From Streptomyces sp. Ru71 (GTDB lineage Bacteria > Actinomycetota > Actinomycetes > Streptomycetales > Streptomycetaceae): a stretch of 64,000 nucleotides of DNA. This document shows, piece by piece, positions 55,131 to 63,300 of this stretch. Every line of letters starts with the position of its first letter. The first letter of the stretch is position 1. The notes under the pieces are model-generated. The model was not told the origin of the DNA. It did not search any database and saw only the letters and a program-made list of their open reading frames with translations. The stretch spans positions 86,893 through 150,892 of the forward strand of contig NZ_PQSS01000010.1 in assembly GCF_002920535.1 (NCBI RefSeq), given 5' to 3'. Position numbers and translations under genes: made by a program.

Positions 55131-55544
55131 TTATCCCAGCCATCCGGCGATGGCGTGGGCCAGCGCCTCGCCCCCTTGCTGCACCGCGGTTCCCGCTACC
55201 AGGGCCGGCAGCGCCTGTACGACTCCGCGCAGGGCCCCCACTGCCTGCGCATCCGACGCCCTCAGCGAGGTGTCGATGGAGTCGGTCATGGCCCGCAGTA
55301 TCTGAGCGTTGGCCAAGCCCGCCTCGTTCCGGTCGACCTCGGTCCGGAATTGCGTCAGGAAGTCACGCACGGTTTCGAGGTTCACGGGGGCGCCTGTGAC
55401 GGACGCGGACTGGTGCACATGCGAGATGTTCTGCCCCACCACGTTCTGCAACGGGGCGATGTTGCTGCCGCCAATGCTGATGCCTGAGCCGTGACCGGGT
55501 CCCGGGTCGGGTTCTGGCTCGCTGCGGCGTCGTCCTACGACCAT
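55131..55544 (-). CDS. Small helical protein with N-terminal Asn/Gln/Gly motif
   Basis: A 137-residue protein. After a Pro-rich stretch, residues about 23-48 read GISIGGSNIAPLQNVVGQN and ISHVHQSA. This resembles the end of the upstream gene product (N-x-A-P-x-Q-N-V-x-G-x-x-I-x-H-V-x-Q). Residues 55-137 are alpha-helical and amphipathic (VRDFLTQFRTEVDRNEAGLA...), ending in a hydrophobic helix. The ATG shares one base with the stop of the upstream gene (TGATG), so the two are translated together. Third codon positions are less GC-rich than in core genes. The function is unknown. Confidence 0.7.
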   Translation of the reverse strand: MVVGRRRSEPEPDPGPGHGSGISIGGSNIAPLQNVVGQNISHVHQSASVTGAPVNLETVRDFLTQFRTEVDRNEAGLANAQILRAMTDSIDTSLRASDAQAVGALRGVVQALPALVAGTAVQQGGEALAHAIAGWLG

Positions 55545-57325
55545 CAGCTTCCTCCTGCCTGAGCTTTGTTGTCCTGGCCGACATGGGTGATGCCGCTGCC
55601 GGCAACGTTCTGGATGGGTGCGTTGTTGTCGCCGTAGACCTGGATATTGGTGATGACAGCAGCCACCTGACGCTCGTACGGGGCGGTATCGACCCCCATC
55701 TCTTCGAGGAACTCGGAGACCGTCCGGAAGATGCAGGCTTGCATCAGAACGACGTGACGCTTGGCGTCATCGCTCTGATGCATATCGATGACTTCCTCGG
55801 TGGAGTACCGATCACGAAGGCTGACCGGGTCCTTTTCCTCGGCACGGCCGTCGTCCGTCGGCTCACCGAGCCCGAGCCGCGTCACGAGCCGCCAGAGCGT
55901 GAGCGGCGCCTCGACGGCGTCCAACAGGGCCTGCACCACCGCCCAGCCGAGCAAGCGCATCCCACGCTTGGCGACGGGTGCATCGGTCACCTTCAGCTCG
56001 TTGTAGAGAGGCGTCATCACGTGGGGTCGCAGTGTCAGCCGCAGTTCGCCGGCCTCCAGTGCCGCGTGCACGAACACCGTGACCACGACATGGCCGTCCC
56101 AGCTGACGCACTGCGCGCGCAGGTACAGCCGGTCCGGAACGCCGGACGGGGAGCGGCGGCCTCGACCACGCAGATCAGGCAGTTCCAGCTTCACCGCGCG
56201 GGTACGACGCAGCCACAACTCGGACGGCAGTCCGATAACGTCCGTGACGGAGAATCCGGGCAACGGATCGGTGATCTCTCGCGCGCCGCGTCCCAGTTCC
56301 CCGAGGGCATCGCCCACCCGCCGCAGCAGTTCCGCTTCGCCGAACTGTCTGACCGACTGCTCCGGGTCCTTGGGCTTGAGCGGAATGCCGATGTCCGCCA
56401 CGCCCCAGACGTCCCGCCCGGCCCCGACGAAACGCTCCGGATGGTCGTAGGGCAGCTCCTGGCGCGTCTGCCCATCGCCGATGTGCACCATTCTGCGTCC
56501 AGCCCTTGGCCCGACCCACGGCAAACGGTCGTCCGCTACACCGTCCTGAACGATCCTGGACAACACCGCCCGCGCGGCGAGCCGGTCGCCGAAGCAGACC
56601 CACGCGGCTCCGATCAACATTGCGAACGGTAGAAAAAGCAGACCGAGCCGCAGACCGACCACTTCGCCGTGAACCGGTTTGTACGGCACCACCGCGAGCA
56701 GCCAGGGCACACACAGCACGAGATACGCCATCCGGGGCGACGGCGCGAGCCGGGACTTCTTGCTCTTGCGTGACGCCCGCAGAGCCGCCCACCGCATCAG
56801 GAGAGCCAACAGGACGATCGCACCCCACACGGCTGCCGCTCTGGGGACCACGTACGCCAGTGCGACGGCCAGAAGTGAAATCATCACCCGACGCAGCCGA
56901 CGTCGCCGCCGCGCGCGGAGACTGTGCCCGACGACGGGCACCAGATCGAAGCCGTACGACGGGACGGGCAACGACGGCCCGTGCAGGACGTGGTCCACAA
57001 CCCACTGCGCCATGGGCTCGCCCAGGGGCGGACAGTCGTCGCTGCCCTCCAAATAGATGCGTCGGCGGGTGCTGCGTCGGGGCTTTTTCGGGTCCTGGCC
57101 CTTGCCTCTGATCCTGCGCCACCACGCCTGGACGGCCTTGACCCGGTCGGGGCGAGCATGGACGGCCTGGCACAGCAGCTTGGTCACCTCCGAGGAGGTG
57201 GGGCGCACGTCGCCAGGTGGTCCGTCGCCGGAGGCAGGAGCCTTGGCCTGAATCGGCACCGCCGGCCCGTCAGCCGTCTCCCCCGCAGCGCGTTCCCGGA
57301 CACGCAGCCCCCGACCCAACGCCAT
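55544..57325 (-). CDS. Four-helix membrane protein with C-terminal Asn/Gln/Gly motif
   Basis: A 593-residue protein from ATG 57325 (GGGGGGTGGG upstream). Residues about 1-140 are soluble and basic. Four hydrophobic helices lie near residues 146-185 and 200-260 as two hairpins (ISLLAVALAYVVPRAAAVWG; AYLVLCVPWLLAVVPY). The last 300 residues are soluble, with VYGDNNAPIQNVAGSGITHV and GQDNKAQ at the very end. The gene is coupled to the small helical protein, which carries the same motif. I do not recognise a family. Codon bias suggests recent acquisition. Confidence 0.72.
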   Translation of the reverse strand: MALGRGLRVRERAAGETADGPAVPIQAKAPASGDGPPGDVRPTSSEVTKLLCQAVHARPDRVKAVQAWWRRIRGKGQDPKKPRRSTRRRIYLEGSDDCPPLGEPMAQWVVDHVLHGPSLPVPSYGFDLVPVVGHSLRARRRRRLRRVMISLLAVALAYVVPRAAAVWGAIVLLALLMRWAALRASRKSKKSRLAPSPRMAYLVLCVPWLLAVVPYKPVHGEVVGLRLGLLFLPFAMLIGAAWVCFGDRLAARAVLSRIVQDGVADDRLPWVGPRAGRRMVHIGDGQTRQELPYDHPERFVGAGRDVWGVADIGIPLKPKDPEQSVRQFGEAELLRRVGDALGELGRGAREITDPLPGFSVTDVIGLPSELWLRRTRAVKLELPDLRGRGRRSPSGVPDRLYLRAQCVSWDGHVVVTVFVHAALEAGELRLTLRPHVMTPLYNELKVTDAPVAKRGMRLLGWAVVQALLDAVEAPLTLWRLVTRLGLGEPTDDGRAEEKDPVSLRDRYSTEEVIDMHQSDDAKRHVVLMQACIFRTVSEFLEEMGVDTAPYERQVAAVITNIQVYGDNNAPIQNVAGSGITHVGQDNKAQAGGS

Positions 57326-57582
57326 GCCCACCCCCCGTTCACCGGTACGGCGGGCATCCTCACGGTGATCGTCCGAAACCACCAGATCACAAACCCGACA
57401 TTGATCCTGAACAGCCTGGGTACAGCGAGGTTTGACCGAATACCGCTCCCCCGGCCGGGTTCGTCCCAGCACGCGTTCGGCGCCGGGACGCCGTCCACAT
57501 GAGCAGGCCTCCGGTGGACGCCCCCTTTGTACGATGTGGCGCTCCCCCGTGGGGGGAGTGTCCGGGCATCAGGAGGCGGCGT

Positions 57583-57987
57583 GTGAAAGAAGGGCAGGCG
57601 GGGGTGGGGCGGCGGCGTAGTGGGGTGTTGGAGGCTCGGGTGCTTGCCGTCTTGCACGAGGCCGGGGGGCCCGTGACCGCGGGGTGGGTGCAGGAGCGGC
57701 TGGCCGCCGACCTCGCTTACACCACCGTCGTGACCGTGCTGGCGCGGCTGCTGGCCAAGAACGCCGTGACGCGTCGGCGTGAGGGGCGGGCGTTCGTGTG
57801 GATGCCCGCCGCCGATCCGGCCGGGCTCGCCGCGCTGCGGATGCGCAAGGTGCTGGACGGGGAGCAGGACCGCCGGGCCGTGCTTGCCAGTTTCGTCACC
57901 GGGCTGCCGGAGGGCGACGAGCAGTTGTTGCGTGAGCTGCTGGAGCGGGCCGAGGGCGAGGAAGAAGAAGAAGAAGAAGGGGACTGA
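57583..57987 (+). CDS. BlaI/MecI-family transcriptional repressor
   Basis: A 134-residue protein with a BlaI-type winged helix (VLEARVLAVLHEAGGPVTAG... TTVVTVLARLLAKNAVTRRREG) and a helical dimerisation region. The C-terminus is seven Glu (GAG plus six GAA codons, 57958-57978), an odd choice in a GC-rich genome. GTG 57583 has AGGAGG 6 nt upstream. The M56 peptidase gene follows after 5 nt, the classic pairing in which the peptidase senses a signal and cleaves the repressor. Confidence 0.92.
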   Translation: MKEGQAGVGRRRSGVLEARVLAVLHEAGGPVTAGWVQERLAADLAYTTVVTVLARLLAKNAVTRRREGRAFVWMPAADPAGLAALRMRKVLDGEQDRRAVLASFVTGLPEGDEQLLRELLERAEGEEEEEEEGD

Positions 57988-57992
57988 GGCCG

Positions 57993-58925
57993 GTGGGGGT
58001 GTTCGTTTTTCTTCCCCTGGTGCTGCCGCTCAGCGCCTGGCCCGTCGCCCGGCTGGCCGAGCAGCGGCTGCATCCCCGTACCGCCACGGTTCTGCTCACC
58101 GGTGTCTCCACGGTCATGGCGTTGTGCAGCACCCTGTGTCTGGCGCTGCTGATGGTGGTCGGTACCGCGCAGCTGCCCGGCAATCCGCTGCCGGACGGCT
58201 GGTCGGATCCGGAAGTGCGGGAGAGCGTTCCGCATCACCAGGTCGCCGGGAAGGCCGCGATCCCGGCGCTGCTCGTGGTCGTCGTCGCCTGCGGCCGTCT
58301 GCTGCTGCGCCACTGTCTGGTGCGATGGCGGGCCCACCGGGCGCTGGCCGGGCTGCCGGTCCGTGAGGTCGCGGTGCTGCCCGACCGCCTGCCGTACGCC
58401 TACGCCCTGCCGGGCGGCCCGCGCGACCGGGTCGTGGTGTCCACGGCGCTGCTCGGCTGCCTCGCCCCGCGCGAGCGCCGCGCCCTGTTCGCCCACGAGC
58501 GCGCCCACCTCGCCGCCCGGCACCACCGCCACCTGCTGCTCGTACGGCTCGCCGCCCGCGCCAACCCGTTCCTGCTGCCCCTGCGGACGGCCGTGACCTA
58601 CACGGCGGAGCGCTGGGCGGACGAGGACGCCGCCCACGCCGTCGGCAGCCGTACGGCCGTGGCCCGCGCGATCGGCAAGGCGGCCCTCGTGTCCAGACAC
58701 GACCCCGCGCCGACGCTCGCCGCGTTCGCCGCGCCCGGTCCGCTTCCCCGCCGGGTCGCCGCCCTGCTCCGGCCCGCCCCCGCCGTGCGGGCCTGGCCGT
58801 CCCTCTTCACCGCCGTCGGGCTCGCCCTGTGGACGGCGGCGACCGGGGCCGTGCTGTCCGCTCTGTTCTCCGCCGACTCGGCGGTCACCCTGCTGTTCCT
58901 GCTGCGGGCGGCCACACCGCTCTGA
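57993..58925 (+). CDS. M56-family membrane metallopeptidase (BlaR-like)
   Basis: A 310-residue membrane protein. Helices are at about 1-20, 28-60 and 75-105. The zinc motif HERAH lies in FAHERAHLAARH near residue 169. Two further helices close the C-terminus. There is no penicillin-binding sensor domain, so the signal is not obviously a beta-lactam. It is paired with BlaI directly upstream and should release BlaI targets by cleavage. Confidence 0.9.
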   Translation: MGVFVFLPLVLPLSAWPVARLAEQRLHPRTATVLLTGVSTVMALCSTLCLALLMVVGTAQLPGNPLPDGWSDPEVRESVPHHQVAGKAAIPALLVVVVACGRLLLRHCLVRWRAHRALAGLPVREVAVLPDRLPYAYALPGGPRDRVVVSTALLGCLAPRERRALFAHERAHLAARHHRHLLLVRLAARANPFLLPLRTAVTYTAERWADEDAAHAVGSRTAVARAIGKAALVSRHDPAPTLAAFAAPGPLPRRVAALLRPAPAVRAWPSLFTAVGLALWTAATGAVLSALFSADSAVTLLFLLRAATPL

Positions 58926-58931
58926 TCCCGG

Positions 58932-59573
58932 TCAGGGCACCGGGCGCTTCGGCAGCTGCTCGCCCATGAGCGCCTCCTCGACACGGCCCAACAGGAAGGG
59001 CACCACACCCCGCTCCAGCAGGGCCAGCTCCCAGGCCTCGCGTGCCTCCCGCGTCTCCCGCTCGCTCCTCGCGTCGGCCGGCCCGGCCTCGGCCTCCCCG
59101 CGCGGTGCCGTCGCCCAGGCCCAGACCAGGTCGGCCGCCGCCGCTCCCACGGCCAGCGCGCCCACCAGCAGACCCGCCGTGACGAAGCCGCCCCCGATGT
59201 AGGGACGGCCGTCGAACACGCGCAGGCCGTACCCGGTCGCCAGCAGGCCGGCCGCCACCACGGCGCACACGCCGGGCAGGAGCACGGCCGGCGGCGGCAG
59301 GGCGCGGCCGTCCCGCGCCGGGCCGGCCGGTCCCGTCGGCGTGCACCGGGCCCCGACGTACTCCTGGTACTCGGCGTACTGCCGGTACTCGACGGCCGCC
59401 GCCGCGGTGATGGCCGTACGCGCGCCCACCGCCCGGATGCGCAGCTGCTCGCGGTCGAGCACGCCGTTGGCGCGGTCGAGGGCGTCCCGTACCTGCCGGG
59501 AGTCCAGGGCCTGGTCGAGCACCCGCTCGAACACGGCGGCGATCTCCGGCACCGACGGTCCACCACACGTCAT
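58932..59573 (-). CDS. Two-helix membrane protein
   Basis: A 213-residue protein from ATG 59573. An N-terminal helical segment (PEIAAVFERVLDQALDSRQVRDALDRAN) precedes two membrane helices (VLLPGVCAVVAAGLLATGYGL and GGFVTAGLLVGALAVGAAAADLVWAW) and a charged helical tail (SERETREAREAWELALLERG). No family is recognised. It converges on the M56 gene. The gap 59574-59848 shows no gene. Confidence 0.65.
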   Translation of the reverse strand: MTCGGPSVPEIAAVFERVLDQALDSRQVRDALDRANGVLDREQLRIRAVGARTAITAAAAVEYRQYAEYQEYVGARCTPTGPAGPARDGRALPPPAVLLPGVCAVVAAGLLATGYGLRVFDGRPYIGGGFVTAGLLVGALAVGAAAADLVWAWATAPRGEAEAGPADARSERETREAREAWELALLERGVVPFLLGRVEEALMGEQLPKRPVP

Positions 59574-59848
59574 GCGTCCCCCGATGAAGGTGAGGCTCCC
59601 TCCATGGAGAGGAGGACTGGCGAGTGTAATGGGTCCCCGATCGCGGGAGCGCCCGTGACTCACGCGGGGGCGGAGCCCCGGGCCGTCGCGGAGGAGGCGG
59701 AGTCCCGGGCCACCGAAACCGTCGTGTGACGCACCCCACGCCGCCATACCGATGAGCCGCCCCGCGAGCAGCGGGTCTCCCCTCTCGACAGACGGACGCA
59801 CCCGGCACGCGAGCGCGTCGACCACCGCCGGACAAGGAGCCAGCCGCC

Positions 59849-60061
59849 ATGACCCAGGCCGTCAAGGGACCCGCGAGCTACTTCCCGTCGATCGAGAAGA
59901 AGTACGGCCGTCCGATCGCCGAGTGGCAGGACGTCATCCGGGCGGCGCTGCCCGCCAAGCACGGGGAACTCGTGCACCTGCTCAAGACGGAGCACGGGCT
60001 CGGGCATGGGCACGCCAATGCTCTCGTCGCCCATACGCTCGCGGAGGCCGGGAAGCCGTAG
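59849..60061 (+). CDS. DUF4287 protein
   Basis: A 70-residue protein with the typical S-Y-F-P-S-I-E-K-K-Y-G-R-P-I pattern and E-H-G-L-G-H-G-H-A-N-A-L of DUF4287, a small alpha-helical family of unknown function. ATG 59849 has AAGGAG about 10 nt upstream. It stands alone; 60062-60307 holds no other gene. Confidence 0.9.
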   Translation: MTQAVKGPASYFPSIEKKYGRPIAEWQDVIRAALPAKHGELVHLLKTEHGLGHGHANALVAHTLAEAGKP

Positions 60062-60307
60062 GCCGTCGCACCCCTCGGCACCGGTCCGTCCCCTCGTGCG
60101 GACCGGTGCCGAGCGGTGCGTACGGATCGATCCGGACCGTGTCGGCGGTCGGCGCGGATCGAGGCTCGGCGGATCTGGGATCCTGCCAGAGCGAGCCCGC
60201 GGCCAGGAGACCTTGCCCTCCATCCGGCAGCGTCCGCGCAGGTCAGCCGTATAAGGTGAGTTTTCCGGTCCGGAAGCAGACGCGGGGGAAGTAAGGGGTG
60301 GGACACC

Positions 60308-63300
60308 TTGAGTTCCGACTCAGGGGCACGCACGGCCTTCGCGGAACGGCTCGCGCTGCTGTACGGCGAGGCCGGCAATCCGCCGCTCAAGCGCGTGGCC
60401 GAGGCGGTCGTCCGGATGCAGCGGGTCGACGAGCGGGGGCGGCCCGTCCGGGTGTCCGCGCAGCGGATCAGCGACTGGCGGCGGGCCAGGAACGTACCCG
60501 CGCAGTTCGCCGCGCTCGCCGCGGTGCTCCAGGTGCTGATTCCGCAGGCCCGCCGGCTCCAGCCCACCCCCGTGAGCCCGGGCCTGTACGACCTCGCCGA
60601 GTGGCAGCGGCTGTGGGAGAGCGCGGTCGCCGGCGGCACGGGTGCCGAGAGTCCGGTGCACTCCGGGCAGGACCCGCCGCAGTCCGAGGACGGCGCGTCC
60701 GTGCCCGGCGGGGTGTGCCCCTACAAGGGACTCGCCTCCTACCGCCAGCAGGACGCCCGCTGGTTCTTCGGCCGGCAGCGCAGCACGGAGAGTCTGGTGG
60801 AGCTGTTGCGCACGGCGCAGCGCACCGGCGGTCTGGCCATGCTGGTGGGCGCCTCCGGCGCGGGCAAGTCCTCCCTGCTCAACGCCGGCCTGGTGCCCGC
60901 CCTGAGAGAGGGGATACTCGGCGACGGCCCCGAGCGGACCGTGGTGCAGCTGGTCCCCGGCGCCGACCCCCTCGGCGAGCTGCTCCGCCGTATACCGGGA
61001 CTGGCCGGCGAGTCCGGCGGCAGCGGGCCAGCCGAGCCGGCCGGGGAATCCCAGGGCCCCGGAACGGCCGGCACGGCCGGACCGGCCACGCAATCCCACG
61101 CCCCCGGACCGACCGGGGAGCCCGACGGCCCTGAACCGACCGGGGAGTCCGACAATCCCGGACCGGCCGGACCGGCCCGCACGGCCAGGCAATCCGACGC
61201 CCCCGGTCCAGCCGCGAACACCCCCGAACCGACCGCGCCCTCCCCCCACCCCCACCCCACCCCCCTCTCCGACAACCCCCGCGCCCTGCGCGACGCCCTC
61301 GCCGTCTGTGCCCGCTCCGGCGCGCGGCCCGTCGTCATCGTGGACCAGTTCGAGGAGACGTTCACCCTCTGCGCCGACGAGTCCGAGCGGCGCGCGTTCA
61401 TCGAGCTGCTGCACGCCGCCTGTTCCGGTGAGGATCCCCCCGCCCTCGTCGTACTCGGCATCCGCGCCGACTTCTACGAGCACTGTCTCGCCCACCCCGA
61501 GCTCGCCGACGCGCTCCAGCACCGGCACATGGTGCTCGGCCCGCTGACCACGGCCGAGCTGCGCGAGGCGGTGACCGGGCCGGCCAAGTCGGTCGGCCTG
61601 GAGCTGGAGGCGGGGCTCGCCGAGCTGATCGTGCGGGAGGTCAGCGCGGACGGCCCGCGCGGCGCGCACGACGCCGGTGTGCTGCCGCTGCTGTCGCATG
61701 CCCTGCTGGCCACCTGGCAGCGGCGCAAGGCCGGCCGGCTGACGGTGGCCGGGTACCGGGCGGCCGGCGGCATCCAGGGCGCGGTGGCGGCGACCGCCGA
61801 GCGGGCCTGGGCCGGTCTGGACCCGGCGGCGCGCACGGCCGCGCGGCTGCTCCTGCTGCGGCTGGTCCGGCTGGGCGAGGACACGCAGGCCACCCGGCGG
61901 CGCGGCACGCGGCGTCAGCTGGCCGCGGAGGCCGCCGATCCGGACAAGACGCACGAGTCGCTGGAGGCGCTGGTCCAGGCCCGGCTGGTGACGCTGGACG
62001 CGGACACCGTGGAGATCACCCACGAGGCGCTGCTGCACGCCTGGCCGCGGCTGCGGGACTGGATCGACGAGGACCGCGCCGGGAACCTGCTGCGCCAGCG
62101 CCTTGAGGAGGACGGCCGGGCCTGGGAGGCCTCCCACCGCGACTCCTCGCTGCTGTACCGCGGCTCGCGGCTGGAGCAGGCCCGCGCCTGGGCGCAGGAG
62201 GCTGGGGACACCCTGCTCACGCGGGGCGCGGTGGAGTTCCTGGCCGCCTCGGTACGGCTGCGCCGGCGCAGCCTGTGGATCAGCCGGGCGGCGGTGTCGG
62301 CGCTGGTGGCGCTGGCGGTGGTGGCGGCCGGTGCGGCGGTGGTCGCCTGGCAGCAGCGGGACGACGCCGTGTTCGAGCAAGTGGTCGCCGAGGCCGACCG
62401 GGTGCAGGACTCCGATCCGTCGCTGTCGGCGCAGATCGACCTGGTGGCGCACCGGCTGCGGCCGGGTGACGAGAGCACCCGCAACCGTCTGGTGTCGATC
62501 GTGAACGCGCCGCTGGCGACCCCGCTCGCCGGGCACACCGGCGCCGTGTACCTGACGTCGTTCAGCCCCGACGGGCGGCTGCTGGCGAGCGCCGGCTACG
62601 ACCGCACCGTACGGCTGTGGGACGTGGCCGACCCCCGGCGTCCCAAGCCGCTGGGCGGGCCGCTGACCGGGCACGCCAGCTGGGTGAGCAGCGCGGTGTT
62701 CAGCCCGGACGGGCGCATCCTGGCCAGTGCCTCGGACGACGGCACCATCCGGCTGTGGGACGTACGGGACCCGCGCCGGCCGCGTCCCCTCGGCCTGCCG
62801 CTGAGCGGGCACGCGGGCACGATCTACCTGCTGGCGTTCAGCCCCGACGGGCGCGCGCTGGCCTCCGCCGACGAGGACCACACCGTACGGCTGTGGGACC
62901 TGTCCGACCCGGCGCGGGCCAAGCCGCTCGGGGAGCCGCTGGCCGGGCACGGGGCCGCCGTGCGCAGTGTGGCGTTCAGCCCCGACGGGCGCGTGCTCGC
63001 GGCCGGCGGTGACGACGCGGCGATCCGGCTGTGGGACCTGTCCGACCGGCTGCGGCCGCGGCAGCTGCCGGTGACGCTGACCGGGCACCGGGCCACCGTG
63101 CACTCCGTGGCGTTCAGCCCCGACGGGCGGACCCTGGCCAGCGGCAGCGCGGACAACACGGTCCAGCTGTGGGACGTGGCCGACCCGCGGCGGCCGCGGC
63201 GGCTCGGCGGTCCGCTGTCCGGGCACGCCGGCCCGATCTGGTCGGTGGCGTTCAATCCGCAGGGCACCCTGCTCGCGGCCGGCAGCGCGGACTCCACGGC

